DNA from: JBBRNV01 sp038227435
Lineage (GTDB): Bacteria; Patescibacteriota; Minisyncoccia; Phycocordibacterales; CALRBL01
NCBI GenBank assembly: GCA_038227435.1
Contig: JBBRPW010000001.1
Coordinates: 57,197-121,196 of the forward strand
DNA length: 64,000 nt
Direction: 5' to 3'
Below the pieces are notes generated by a model. The model saw only the letters and a program-made list of their open reading frames with translations, did not search any database and was not told the DNA's origin. Position 1 is the first letter of the stretch. Every line of letters begins with the position of its first letter. A program made the position numbers and the translations under genes. Positions 49,453-59,317 of this stretch are shown here, piece after piece.

Positions 49453-50445
49453 CTATTCAAGAGGTATATCTATTGTAACCCAAGTAGGAGGGATTAGGTC
49501 AATAGAGCTAAAACCAGAGGCTTTATAGAATTCTTTAGGGCAAATTACTGTCTTATTAAGATTTTTTTGAGATAAGAAAGATGCCCACCAGCCATATGTA
49601 CTATTTGAAAGAATAAAATGATCTGCCTCAGTCATATCAGCCATTTGGACTATTGATGGATTAATTACTTTTGCTTGATCAGTTTTGAGGTTGGGGTTAT
49701 AGAAAGATAAAATATCTTTTTGATTTATTCCAATATTATTTCTATTAAGATTTTCTTCACACCAAGGAATATCGTCGGAGTAAATCATCCATTCGGTAGG
49801 GGATGAGGCTGTTGAAATTGTTGAAGCCAATATTTCATACATTTTTTTTACTGCCTCTTTAACGTACGTTACTGAAACTACTCCATGGAATGCACGAGTA
49901 CGAGGGTCGTTTGCCATATCTCCTCGTCGAATATGAATACATATTTTTTTTGATTGCTCACTACCTTCATTTCCACTATCGGTTCTAGATTCATTACTTG
50001 GCGAATTAAGATATGAACTTAAATCAAAATCATGCCTAATTCTCTCTTCTATTTGATTAAAGTATTTATAACTTTGCCAATTTCCATCAAAATAGGCGTC
50101 ATCTTTCACATATGTCTCATAATTGTCATGTTGAAAATGTTTTTCCTGAACAAATCTTTTATTAATCTTCGTTAAAACTTTATCGTATATCCTTCCTAAA
50201 ATTCCAGAGTGTAATGCATACGTGGGAAGAGAGATAAATTTATTTTTATCGATATTTGGAAAATGACTTAACACTAAAGGCCGCTTAGCGAATGAACGAA
50301 AACTATTATATTTTGATGATTCGATGTCTTCTAAAAAACGAGTATCATATTTTACTTCCTTCCCTGTCTTATTCGACAACGCCTCACCGAATACATATTG
50401 AAACATTTGATTGCCGAGTCCTCCTTTTAATCGAATGTAAAACAT
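49453..50445 (-). CDS. Glycosyltransferase family 11 (alpha-1,2-fucosyltransferase type)
   Basis: A 330-aa enzyme. GGLGNQMFQYVFG at the start, HIRRGD in the middle and FILSNSTYGWWASF near the end are the GT11 motifs, as in bacterial alpha-1,2-fucosyltransferases using GDP-fucose. The HxRRxD motif binds the donor. No GDP-fucose synthesis genes are in the window, so the donor must come from elsewhere or differ. It accompanies a GT10 gene in the same locus. Confidence 0.9.
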   Translation of the reverse strand: MFYIRLKGGLGNQMFQYVFGEALSNKTGKEVKYDTRFLEDIESSKYNSFRSFAKRPLVLSHFPNIDKNKFISLPTYALHSGILGRIYDKVLTKINKRFVQEKHFQHDNYETYVKDDAYFDGNWQSYKYFNQIEERIRHDFDLSSYLNSPSNESRTDSGNEGSEQSKKICIHIRRGDMANDPRTRAFHGVVSVTYVKEAVKKMYEILASTISTASSPTEWMIYSDDIPWCEENLNRNNIGINQKDILSFYNPNLKTDQAKVINPSIVQMADMTEADHFILSNSTYGWWASFLSQKNLNKTVICPKEFYKASGFSSIDLIPPTWVTIDIPLE

Positions 50446-50482
50446 ATAAATTTAGTATTTTTTGATTGCAGTGTTAATTATT

Positions 50483-51229
50483 TTATTTTACAAAATGAAA
50501 ACATCCACAGGCATAGTGTTCATTCTCTAATAATTTAGGATCGGCATTTAAAATTATTCCTCCATCTTTTTCAAATTCGGGAATTAATGAAAATTCTTTT
50601 AGGGTAAGGCCTCCCATCATACTCATTACAAGATCGTAGGTATAAATTCGATGTGCATTAAATTCGATCAAAGCCTTTTTACCAATAGGGGCAACGTATA
50701 AAAACGAACCACCTGATTTAAGCACGCGTTTAATTTCTTCAATTGCTTTAATATCGCCTTTAGGGTCGATAGGGTCGCCATAACGTCCTAAGCCCACATG
50801 TTCAATGGTATGCATGCATGAAAGGCTATCTATACTCTCAGTTTGAAAGGGAAGGCTATGTAAATTTCCGGCCTCGCTTTTTAAATTAGATAAATATAGA
50901 GCGGCTGGGCGATAATCATAGAAATTAACTGGAAGAAAAGCTGAAACGATTCCACAAAAATATAAACTCGAACTAATATCGGTATGTACTGTTGGATTAA
51001 TTTCTTTAACTTTCCTAGCTGCCCATGAAGTGTGGTACACGTAATGTCTATCAAAACCAGTTCCAATTGTTTTGTCTCTAATTTGCGGATTGAGGTCAAG
51101 TACATTTAATTCGAACCGATCATCTTTAATATTATTTTTTAGTCGATCAAAGAAATAAAAGTCACCTAAGACGAAAGGGCTTAAAATAAATCGAATAAGG
51201 ATTTTAACAATAGATTTCAATTCAGACAT
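50483..51229 (-). CDS. DUF268 family protein, methyltransferase-like
   Basis: A 248-aa protein with LNPQIRDKTIGTGFDRHYVYHTSWAARKV, FYDYRPAALYLSNLKSEAGNLHSLPFQTESIDSLSCMHTIEHVGLGRYGDPIDP and HYACGCFHF. The middle resembles the post-motif region of SAM-dependent methyltransferases (SCMHTIEHVGLGRYGD), a hallmark of DUF268. Likely modifies a sugar residue; the substrate is unknown. Its start overlaps the end of the upstream glycosyltransferase by 8 bases. Confidence 0.75.
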   Translation of the reverse strand: MSELKSIVKILIRFILSPFVLGDFYFFDRLKNNIKDDRFELNVLDLNPQIRDKTIGTGFDRHYVYHTSWAARKVKEINPTVHTDISSSLYFCGIVSAFLPVNFYDYRPAALYLSNLKSEAGNLHSLPFQTESIDSLSCMHTIEHVGLGRYGDPIDPKGDIKAIEEIKRVLKSGGSFLYVAPIGKKALIEFNAHRIYTYDLVMSMMGGLTLKEFSLIPEFEKDGGIILNADPKLLENEHYACGCFHFVK

Positions 51230-52157
51230 TATTTATTTCGTTTATTAAGTTAAGTGCGGTTATTTTATCAGTAAAATTAGTATTTATATACGCTCGAGGA
51301 GAAAAGCTATTTTTTGAAGATTGATAAGAGTGCCAAACCTCTTTAAATTGGGCTTTTTTGAATGAAAGTCCACAGTTTTGGGTTAAGTACGGAGCGCTGA
51401 TTTTCCCTTCGGTTTTATTTCCATTTTTGTCGGTAAACACTCCATGTTCATATACAAGTGTAGGTATGTTTCTTGCCCACGCTTCAAACATTGCTAGTCC
51501 TTGGCTTTCGCTGTTTTGTAAATAAATTAACACTTCAGTTTCCTTAAGGGTATTGAAATATTTTTGCTGTGAGAAAGATCCATACTCAAGTATTTCAAAA
51601 GGTTGATTAATATCTGAAAAATAGTCGGTAACTTCTTTTAAAACTTCCTCGGAAACATTTTTTTTGTAAATTAATGTTTTATTGGCATCTATTTTTTTTT
51701 GAACATCAGGAACTTTTACTCCACACGGCCAAATAATTACCTTATTTGAAAGGGCAGGGGAGACAACAATTGTGTGATCTTTTGTCCATTCTGAATTTAC
51801 AATTATTTTATCTATATCGTTGCTTTCAAGAATAGAATTAAAATCTTTTGTTGAAACAGCAACATTAGGGCCTGCAAAAAGTGTTTTTACACTTCCATTT
51901 TGCTTTGCATCAATCATTTGCTCTAGTGCATCAACACCTGAAAGCACTACTACCTTATCGCTAACATTAGTCATTGATAGTGGGTTTACATTAAACGCGT
52001 ATTCAGCTTCTTTTAAGCCATCAACTAGGCTTCGAAACACTGCTTCGGGGCCACGCACCCTTCCTATTACTTTTTTAACGATAGATGAAAGCCACTCTTT
52101 AGAGAGGGGATGAAAACCAACGGCCCTTGTTAGAATTGTGAGACGGGGTTTTTTCAT
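51222..52157 (-). CDS. Glycosyltransferase, GT4-like (GT-B fold)
   Basis: A 311-aa protein. The C-terminal half has the GT-B pattern: ILEYGSFSQQKYFNTLKETEVLIYLQNSESQGLAMFEAWARNIPTLVYEHG, which matches the ExGxxxxEAMA-type donor site. The N-terminal domain is shorter than usual. The donor is unknown. Confidence 0.7.
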   Translation of the reverse strand: MKKPRLTILTRAVGFHPLSKEWLSSIVKKVIGRVRGPEAVFRSLVDGLKEAEYAFNVNPLSMTNVSDKVVVLSGVDALEQMIDAKQNGSVKTLFAGPNVAVSTKDFNSILESNDIDKIIVNSEWTKDHTIVVSPALSNKVIIWPCGVKVPDVQKKIDANKTLIYKKNVSEEVLKEVTDYFSDINQPFEILEYGSFSQQKYFNTLKETEVLIYLQNSESQGLAMFEAWARNIPTLVYEHGVFTDKNGNKTEGKISAPYLTQNCGLSFKKAQFKEVWHSYQSSKNSFSPRAYINTNFTDKITALNLINEINNV

Positions 52158-52162
52158 TACAA

Positions 52163-53095
52163 TTATTTTATAATTTCATTATATTTCGAAACTTTTTCTG
52201 TGTGAATAAAAATAAGGTTATCGTATATATACATTTCTTTTTGAATGTGTGGATGCACGTACCCTTCGGTGCTAAGTTCAAAGCATTGGTAAGAATTATT
52301 TTTCAAAAAATTAATTGCATCTGTATTATTTTTTTTCCACTCTTCTCCACTTCCAACCTCAATCGACACGATTGGTTTAATTTCCCTAAGAGTTTTTACT
52401 CCACCATTTAAAATAATTGATTCGGCACCTTCAGCATCAATTTTAATCACCAGTGCTCTATTTTCATTTGGTTGAATATTTTTTAATTCCACAAACTTGT
52501 CGATACTTGTGGCATTTACTTTTATTTTTTCGCCATGAAGAATACTTTTTAATTCACCAGATGTTCTATCTTTAAATGTATTAAACACACTATTTTTCGG
52601 GCCGTAATCCATGAATTCTAAGGTTTGAGGAGTATCCATCATAGCCATATTTACAGGCTCTGTTTGATTATAAACAGAAACATTTTTCTTTAGAGTTTCA
52701 AATGTACGTGGAGTTGGCTCAAAGGCATACACTGAACCATGCTCCCCAACTAACTTTGAAGCGAGCATACTATATGTACCAACATGAGCACCAATATCAA
52801 TAAAAGTATCACCATCATTTAATATATTGATAAGAAAATTTGTGAGGTTGGCTTCAAAAAAACCATAGTAATAAATCATATTACCTTCAGGAAGATAGTA
52901 AGACATGGTATCTCCCCATAATGTTTTCTTACTTATTTTAAATGGATGAATTCGAGCGATTAAACTTAGTATATAGAAGGGAATTGTTTTAAAGGGAGAT
53001 TTAATTAATCGAGCAAGACGACTGCTTTGAAGTTGATACAATTCATAGTTTTTTAACACCATATCTTTTATTTTTTGCTTTTCTTGTGTTTCCAT
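52163..53095 (-). CDS. FkbM family methyltransferase
   Basis: A 310-aa SAM-dependent O-methyltransferase. Motif I is DTFIDIGAHVGTYSMLASKLVG, followed by YAFEPTPRTFETLKKNV, then ALVIKIDAEGAESIILNGG, the FkbM signature. It probably methylates a hydroxyl of the surface glycan. It abuts its neighbours by 1-6 bases, so it is part of one operon. Confidence 0.88.
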   Translation of the reverse strand: METQEKQKIKDMVLKNYELYQLQSSRLARLIKSPFKTIPFYILSLIARIHPFKISKKTLWGDTMSYYLPEGNMIYYYGFFEANLTNFLINILNDGDTFIDIGAHVGTYSMLASKLVGEHGSVYAFEPTPRTFETLKKNVSVYNQTEPVNMAMMDTPQTLEFMDYGPKNSVFNTFKDRTSGELKSILHGEKIKVNATSIDKFVELKNIQPNENRALVIKIDAEGAESIILNGGVKTLREIKPIVSIEVGSGEEWKKNNTDAINFLKNNSYQCFELSTEGYVHPHIQKEMYIYDNLIFIHTEKVSKYNEIIK

Positions 53096-53096
53096 T

Positions 53097-54152
53097 TTAT
53101 TTCTTTAAGTATTTATTATAAAAATATTTTTGTTTTAATTTTTCGAACAGAGGGAACTTTTTAAAAGGACTATATAGTTTAGCTAAAATCTTCTTTCGTT
53201 TTAGTAGTTTTTCATTATGTTTTGCAATGAATCGTTCTCCATCTTCTAAGTTTCGAGCACGCATAGGGTTAATAGTTCGTCGTTTTGCCTTTTCAATATC
53301 TTGATCAAAAATATGCTGTAGAAAAAGTTCGAAGTCTTTTTTAGTTTTATCGTAATCAAGCTCCGCTTTTACAGGCTCATTGATCATTTTTAAATAAAGT
53401 TCATCGTTATTGTCGATTTCTTTAACCTTGTCCACCACCTCGTCAAAATTTTTATATGAATGACAATTAATAAAACGCTTCTCATTAAATTCCTTATATA
53501 CATCAGGATTTCCCCAATATATAGGGATAGTTCGAGCAACTAGGGAATTAACTAACTTTTCAGTTGTATAACCACTCCGTGATGAGTTTTCAAATGCAAT
53601 TGAGAATTTATGATTTAATTCGAATGCTAGTTTGTTGGGAACTTTTCCACCTACATTGTTTAGAAATGGTCCTCCAGAATTTACTTCCTTATATTCACTT
53701 AATGTATCAAAAAATTCCTTTCTTCTTCCGTCACTTAAATAATTGGCGTATACAAAGCTACAGAACTCTCTTTTCTTGGCCAAATCATCTTTTGTAAATG
53801 GAATTTGTTTTGAAAAATCAGGATCGCCAGCTAGATTGAGTTCAGCATGGCTATAAAATACAGTAATAAGGTATAGGGGGAGTCGATAATACCTATCTTG
53901 GAAGTTTAAATAATCAAAACCAATTGCATAATCGCAAAAATTAAAATTCGGGCTTACATTTTCTCCTGTAAAAAATATTCGGATACAATCATAATTTAAA
54001 TATTCTGGTGTCGATTCAGTGTAGAAAATGTAATCAGGATTTTCAGTGAGTTCAACATCATAATACTTTTTCAAAATATTCATTAAAAAATGTCCCAAGT
54101 TAAAAGGATCTTGTTTTATAAAGTTACAAATTTTAATTCTTATTTTTTTCAT
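53097..54152 (-). CDS. Glycosyltransferase family 10 (alpha-1,3/4-fucosyltransferase type)
   Basis: A 351-aa enzyme. FTGENVSPNFNFCDYAIGFDYL and the donor-site block FSIAFENSSRSGYTTEKLVNSLVARTIPIYWGNPDVYKEFN are diagnostic for GT10. The C-terminus is basic (KRRTINPMRAR, then a Lys-rich end), as in membrane-associated bacterial FucTs. With the GT11 gene, two distinct fucosyltransferase families are encoded in one locus. Confidence 0.9.
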   Translation of the reverse strand: MKKIRIKICNFIKQDPFNLGHFLMNILKKYYDVELTENPDYIFYTESTPEYLNYDCIRIFFTGENVSPNFNFCDYAIGFDYLNFQDRYYRLPLYLITVFYSHAELNLAGDPDFSKQIPFTKDDLAKKREFCSFVYANYLSDGRRKEFFDTLSEYKEVNSGGPFLNNVGGKVPNKLAFELNHKFSIAFENSSRSGYTTEKLVNSLVARTIPIYWGNPDVYKEFNEKRFINCHSYKNFDEVVDKVKEIDNNDELYLKMINEPVKAELDYDKTKKDFELFLQHIFDQDIEKAKRRTINPMRARNLEDGERFIAKHNEKLLKRKKILAKLYSPFKKFPLFEKLKQKYFYNKYLKK

Positions 54153-54185
54153 TTGTATGTATTTGATTACTTATTTTTATGATAT

Positions 54186-55106
54186 TTACTTTATTGTCGC
54201 TAAAATCTGACTTATATATTTAGGATCCTGGCAATCTTCAGGGTTTCTCTCATTAATCTCATTGAAATATTTATAGGGAATTTTGGTTAATTTCATTTCC
54301 TTTCTTAAAAACATTTCATATTCCATATCAATATGGCCTATATCAATCACTTTATACCCAAGTTGGAATAAATCATAGGCGAGCACTTTGGCTGTTGGGC
54401 CAAGTGAAATTAGAATAAGCGCTTGCTTTTCAAGCTTTTTAGCCTCGTTTAGGATTTGCTCATATTTTTCAAATGCATTTTCTGAAGGACAAAGAATTCG
54501 TTTTATTGATTGGGTATTATCGAACATATTATTTCCAACTCCCAAACGACTTTGCTCGCCCTCGATAAGCACTACATTTTTTTGACTCCATATTGAAAAC
54601 AACTTCTCAAATATTTTTTGAGATCCAGATTTATTTTTGATAGCTAAATAAGGTCGAGTAATAAATGTATCTCCATATATTTGAGTAGGCGATAGGAGGG
54701 CTTTCCATTCATGATTATGTTTAAATAAATGATGAAGTGCGAACCAGAAACCAATACTCTCAAGGTAGTTCAATTTGCCAAATATTCCGGGAATACAAAT
54801 AAGTAATTTCGGGTTATTTATTTGAAAGATCTCTTTTAAACGTAATGCCAGAACACTATCTTTTTTTTGGAAGCCTAAGTCAATATTATTTATAATCGAC
54901 ATTTCACCGTCACCAAACCTAATAACAGATAAATCTTTAAGTAATATTTCATCAATTGTTTTTTCGATTGAGAGTACTTTTGGCTGATTAGGATTTCCTA
55001 AAATATAGATTTTAAAAATATAAAAAATATATGCAATATAAGGGCCAACCAATATTCGTAATTTTAGTGGAATACTATTTCTTACAATATTCTTAATTTT
55101 AGACAT
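54186..55106 (-). CDS. GT-D fold glycosyltransferase (DUF1792-like)
   Basis: A 306-aa protein from ATG at 55106; the frame reaches 55190 but would overlap the upstream gene by 53 bases. LSVIRFGDGEMSIINN contains the DxE metal motif of the GT-D fold, followed by KLLICIPGIFGKL, VVLIEGEQSRLGVGNNMFDN and ALILISLGPTAKVLAYDLFQLGYKVIDIGHIDMEYE. Known GT-D enzymes act on glycosylated adhesins or polysaccharides; the acceptor is unknown here. Confidence 0.8.
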   Translation of the reverse strand: MSKIKNIVRNSIPLKLRILVGPYIAYIFYIFKIYILGNPNQPKVLSIEKTIDEILLKDLSVIRFGDGEMSIINNIDLGFQKKDSVLALRLKEIFQINNPKLLICIPGIFGKLNYLESIGFWFALHHLFKHNHEWKALLSPTQIYGDTFITRPYLAIKNKSGSQKIFEKLFSIWSQKNVVLIEGEQSRLGVGNNMFDNTQSIKRILCPSENAFEKYEQILNEAKKLEKQALILISLGPTAKVLAYDLFQLGYKVIDIGHIDMEYEMFLRKEMKLTKIPYKYFNEINERNPEDCQDPKYISQILATIK

Positions 55107-55137
55107 ATGATATTGGCCACAAACAATTAAAAAACTT

Positions 55138-55971
55138 TTAGTTAAATTCTTGAAGTAATTTTTCTTTTTCCACACCGTACTTTCCTTCAATCGTTTCGAG
55201 TGTTAAATCATGTTCTAATTCGTATAATTTAGTATAAGACATTAATCTAAAACAAGCATAATGAAGCAAAATAATTACGCCTAATTTTCCACATCTCCAA
55301 GAATATCTTCCGTATATCCAAAAATATCTAAGAATAGCAGCAAGCATGAGAAATAGGCTAAATTTTTTCCCAGCTTTGAATTTGTTCTCAGCTTCCGTTT
55401 CGGCATATTTTAAATGTCCCAATATAAATTTTCTACCGTTGTATGTACTAAAATGTTTTAGTGCAAATTCAGGAGTATTAGGTAAAAACATTTTTTGATC
55501 GTCAGTTCCAATAAATTTACCCATTCCATGAATATAGTTTCCTTTGAAGTCCATAAAATCTTTATGAAAGATCATCGGTGCATAGGATTTTAAAGCAAAA
55601 TGTTTTGTATCGCCCCATATATATGTATGAAGAGGAACAAAAGCTAACTTAATCCTATCTTGCTTAGAAAGCTCGATAAACTTAGTGAGTAAGCTTTTAG
55701 GTGCAATATTATCGGTATAACCCCAGTAAATCCAATCAGTTTTGGCAATACTTTTAACAAATTGAAAATTGGCCTCAGTTTCAACATAGCCTGATGTTGC
55801 GTCGGGGCGAGTATAGAATTTTGCTCCCAAACTCTCGGAAATCTCTTTTGTTTTATCAGTACTTCCTCCATCCAAAATACAAACCTCTCCAAATTGAATT
55901 AAATTTCGAATGGCATATGCAATTCTTTTTTCTTCATTAAAACTAAAAAGTATAAAGGTGACGGTGTTCAT
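55138..55971 (-). CDS. Glycosyltransferase family 2 (WaaE-like)
   Basis: A 277-aa enzyme. TFILFSFNEEKRIAYAIRNLI, CILDGGSTDKTKEISESLGAKFYTR and TDWIYWGYTDNIAP form the GT-A core. WaaE/KdtX-like members have this early LDGGSTDKT motif. A C-terminal hydrophobic stretch (SLFLMLAAILRYFWIY) could associate with the membrane. Confidence 0.82.
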   Translation of the reverse strand: MNTVTFILFSFNEEKRIAYAIRNLIQFGEVCILDGGSTDKTKEISESLGAKFYTRPDATSGYVETEANFQFVKSIAKTDWIYWGYTDNIAPKSLLTKFIELSKQDRIKLAFVPLHTYIWGDTKHFALKSYAPMIFHKDFMDFKGNYIHGMGKFIGTDDQKMFLPNTPEFALKHFSTYNGRKFILGHLKYAETEAENKFKAGKKFSLFLMLAAILRYFWIYGRYSWRCGKLGVIILLHYACFRLMSYTKLYELEHDLTLETIEGKYGVEKEKLLQEFN

Positions 55972-55981
55972 ATATAAAAAA

Positions 55982-56968
55982 TTAAACTTCTATTCCCTGA
56001 ATCCTTTTTCGTGAATCACGGATAAACCTGATAATGGGATTTGGAATAAAATAGATAAGTGTTACAAGGATCTTTTGTAACGGATTAAGTATTTCCAAGT
56101 TCAGTAATATATATTTAAGGGTTTTAATATTGCATTTTAAGCCATGTCCCTTAGCTCGAAGAAGGATAATTAAAATCTTTTTACTATTTAAACTTAAAGT
56201 GCTCATAATTCTTTTACTATCAAAACCAAAATTTATCATTCGACGAAGTAAGATATTTGAGTTAGTAAAAGTAACAATTTCAAGACCGTCATCGGCCCAT
56301 CTACATTCTTGACCTGTTTGAATAATCGCCTCAGGGATCCGAAGCATCGGCTTTTCTGTTTTCGCTTGTAGGCGTAGTACGGTTTCGTAGTAAAGCCAAT
56401 GTTCAAGAATATCGTCTGGACGCACAATAGAGAGCCAGAATTCTCGATTAAATATAAGAACACTCAAGCCACCTTCACAATAATTTCTAAAGTAAAACTC
56501 GTTAAAATCCGTCACTTCAATTACTTGTTCTTGAGAAAATACTTTAGCCACTTTATGTGTGTCTTTTGATTTTACAGGAACATGTTCAGAATTAATGGTT
56601 ACAAGGTCATATTTATTAGTTTTTAATTGATTAACTACAAATTGAATTCCTCCATTAATAAATACATCATCATCACCGAAGTACCAGCAATATTTTCCAC
56701 CCGCCATTTTTACAGCATTTAAAACATTTAAATCAAACCCTAAATTTTTTTCATTTAAATGATATTTAATGTTCTTAAAGTTCATGCCATATTCCGCCAA
56801 CATCAATTTAGTTTCTTCGTTGGTTGAATTATCTGAAACCACAACTTCCACTATATTTTTTAATTCTTCGTTACTATCAAGTTGAATTTTTATACTCTCT
56901 AGAAGGATTTTTAAATATTGTGGCCTGTTATAAGTAGGTATTGTAATAGATAGAAGCAGCTCATTCAT
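55982..56968 (-). CDS. Glycosyltransferase family 2, possible dideoxyhexosyltransferase
   Basis: A 328-aa GT2 from ATG at 56968; the frame extends to 57007 without support. LLSITIPTYNRPQYLKILLESI, EVVVSDNSTNEETKLMLAEYG and CWYFGDDDVFINGG (DDD metal site) are visible. The shape recalls abequosyltransferase RfbV, and the locus makes a CDP-dideoxyhexose, so transfer of that sugar is a reasonable but unproven guess. A hydrophobic C-terminus (ILVTLIYFIPNPIIRF) is present. Confidence 0.8.
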   Translation of the reverse strand: MNELLLSITIPTYNRPQYLKILLESIKIQLDSNEELKNIVEVVVSDNSTNEETKLMLAEYGMNFKNIKYHLNEKNLGFDLNVLNAVKMAGGKYCWYFGDDDVFINGGIQFVVNQLKTNKYDLVTINSEHVPVKSKDTHKVAKVFSQEQVIEVTDFNEFYFRNYCEGGLSVLIFNREFWLSIVRPDDILEHWLYYETVLRLQAKTEKPMLRIPEAIIQTGQECRWADDGLEIVTFTNSNILLRRMINFGFDSKRIMSTLSLNSKKILIILLRAKGHGLKCNIKTLKYILLNLEILNPLQKILVTLIYFIPNPIIRFIRDSRKRIQGIEV

Positions 56969-57050
56969 AAATATAGTTTGAAGATATTGTTGAATAAATT
57001 GTACCACGCACCTCAGTATTCACCAATTGACTCGATCAATAAATGTAGTC

Positions 57051-57980
57051 CTATTTTAAGAGTTTTTTGGATAGATTCACTAAATTTTTAACTAGAATAC
57101 AAAAAATAATGCCAAGTAAGGGAAATAATCCACTGTAGTCAATTACTATTATTTTAGTTGCTTGAAGTGCTTTTATATAGTTTCTAGCCCTCAAATTAGC
57201 TTTAACAACATTAAAATAAGTCCCCGGGGCGTGTTTACGAGCTTCATCCATAAAATGTTTACGACCTTCCTCTGTTGGATAGTGGCTAGCAGTTTGTTCA
57301 TTTAAAATATCCCAATCCTCTTTAATATCCTTCACACTTCTTGTTGTAAGTGAGTGTAATCCAATCGAAGCTTCATTCACGTTATAAATAACTGTCGGCT
57401 CTTTAATGAAACCAACATCGTATGATCCCGCAACTCGAGACCACATTTCGGCATCAGATGAAAGGGATTTATTGATAAAGTACCCCAGTTTTGTATAAGC
57501 TTCTTTTTTAACCATTACCGCAGAACAAACTCCATAGTGGCATTTAAGTGCATCAGCTCCAGCTGTCCAAAATTCTTTTTGATTCTTTTCATTAAATGTT
57601 TTTTCGGCAATGTTATTTTCTATCATTGAAAATGAATTGGCATGAATGAGAGAAATTGTTGGATGAGATTCAATAATTTTTGTGTAATGAGCAATAGCTC
57701 CTGGAAGCATGATATCGTCTGCGTGAAAAATCATTAGCCATTCCGTTTCGCATTCATCAATACATCTATTCCAGTTTCCCGACATCCCTAAATTACTGCT
57801 ATTTTGCAAACAGGTAATAGTGGGTTCGTAACCATTAGCAATTTCAAACGTTTTATCTGCTGAACAATTATCGATTAAAATAATTTTTTCAATATCGGCT
57901 TTATTGGCAACGATACTATCTAGACACCTACTAATATATTTCTCCTTATTATATGAGGGAATTGCTACTGTTAATTTCAT
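57051..57980 (-). CDS. Glycosyltransferase family 2
   Basis: A 309-aa GT2. LTVAIPSYNKEKYISRCLDSI, IILIDNCSADKTFEIANGY, SSNLGMSGNWNRCID and WLMIFHADDIMLPGAI are the family motifs. A C-terminal hydrophobic stretch (FPLLGIIFCILVKNLVNL) suggests membrane association. It abuts the flippase gene by one base. Confidence 0.85.
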   Translation of the reverse strand: MKLTVAIPSYNKEKYISRCLDSIVANKADIEKIILIDNCSADKTFEIANGYEPTITCLQNSSNLGMSGNWNRCIDECETEWLMIFHADDIMLPGAIAHYTKIIESHPTISLIHANSFSMIENNIAEKTFNEKNQKEFWTAGADALKCHYGVCSAVMVKKEAYTKLGYFINKSLSSDAEMWSRVAGSYDVGFIKEPTVIYNVNEASIGLHSLTTRSVKDIKEDWDILNEQTASHYPTEEGRKHFMDEARKHAPGTYFNVVKANLRARNYIKALQATKIIVIDYSGLFPLLGIIFCILVKNLVNLSKKLLK

Positions 57981-57981
57981 A

Positions 57982-59280
57982 TTAGCTTTTCAAGATATTA
58001 AAGACGATTAATCGAGCTCTTCTTAAAAGTAAGAGAGAGAGGAATGGTACAAGATATGAAATAAAACTAGCAAAAGCTGCACCTACCATTCCATATTTTG
58101 GAATAAGATAAATATTTAAAACAACGTTTACTATCATTCCACAGAATGTGGTAACAGAAATGTGCTTGGTTAAATTTTCAGCCACCAATACTTGTTGAAC
58201 AAATAAGTTAAGTGCTGCACCAATATTACTCCACACATAAATGCGCAGAACGGGGAGTGCTTCAATAAATTTTGCTCCAAAAATAATTAAAATTAATTCT
58301 CTTGAGAGAAATGTAGTAACAATTGCGATAAGAGTAGACATAATGGCTAAACTATACAGAAGCTTTTTTAGGCGCTTATAGTAAAGTTCATCCGAGCTTT
58401 TTTTAGCGTTAATAATGGCAGGAAAAAGAGCTGCAACGATAATATTTGGTACGAAATAAGAAAGCTCAGAAATTCTAACCGCTGCGTCATATAATCCAAC
58501 TGAAGTAGCATCAAGCATGTATTTAATCATTACCTGATCAATTCGGGCATAGATTACATAAAAAGCAGAGGCAAAAATAAGTGGGAAGGAATCTTTTAAA
58601 ATCGATATAGCAATTGTTTTATTAAATTTTAATTTATTAATAGTTCCATAAAATTTGGTTCGTAAGTAGAAATATGCAATTGAATACAAGATAGGTTCCA
58701 AAAGGATAATTCCAGCTAAATAAATTACTCCTTTATCAAAGACAACAACTGTAATTTTTAAAATATTTAAAATTAAAACAACGAAGAAGGAGAAAATAGA
58801 TGGATATTTTGAATTTGAGTCTGCTTGGAACTCTGTGCTCAGTAATTGAAACGATGAGAAGAAATATGTAAGACTAATTATAAAAATAAGTAGAAGAGAA
58901 ACATCTTTTGAAGAAAAAAGAAATGCAGCTCCCACACAGATTGCACTTGTGACAATGGAAGCAAGAACTCTAAGGGAAATCGCACTCCCCAAATATTCAT
59001 TTCTTTTTTCAGGATATTTAATAAGGTCTCTGTATAAGATTTGGTCGATTCCAAGCGATGCTAAAAATGAAAAAATACTTGTAAAACTAATGGCGTAACT
59101 TAATTCTCCGTAGTTTTTAGGACCCAAATGTCTTGCAATATAAGTAGTAGCAATAAACGTAACTACCATTGTGGCAATACGTGCAAAAAACATCCATCCA
59201 ATATTTTTTGTATGCTTTCTAACTCCTGGCTGAATTATTTTCTCTTTAATATAAGAGATGATTGAGGTGATGTTTCCCAT
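57982..59280 (-). CDS. wzx: Oligosaccharide flippase (Wzx/MATE-like)
   Basis: A 432-aa polytopic membrane protein with about 12 helices. FFARIATMVVTFIATTYIARHLGPKNYGELSYAISFTSIFSFLASLGIDQILYRDLIKYP is the typical start of polysaccharide flippases, which move undecaprenyl-linked repeat units outward. No Wzy polymerase or Wzz length regulator was recognised in the window, so the glycan may be transferred as a short unit. Confidence 0.88.
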   Translation of the reverse strand: MGNITSIISYIKEKIIQPGVRKHTKNIGWMFFARIATMVVTFIATTYIARHLGPKNYGELSYAISFTSIFSFLASLGIDQILYRDLIKYPEKRNEYLGSAISLRVLASIVTSAICVGAAFLFSSKDVSLLLIFIISLTYFFSSFQLLSTEFQADSNSKYPSIFSFFVVLILNILKITVVVFDKGVIYLAGIILLEPILYSIAYFYLRTKFYGTINKLKFNKTIAISILKDSFPLIFASAFYVIYARIDQVMIKYMLDATSVGLYDAAVRISELSYFVPNIIVAALFPAIINAKKSSDELYYKRLKKLLYSLAIMSTLIAIVTTFLSRELILIIFGAKFIEALPVLRIYVWSNIGAALNLFVQQVLVAENLTKHISVTTFCGMIVNVVLNIYLIPKYGMVGAAFASFISYLVPFLSLLLLRRARLIVFNILKS

Positions 59281-59317
59281 AGAATAGATACGTGATTATG
59301 AGCTATTCTAGCTTAAA

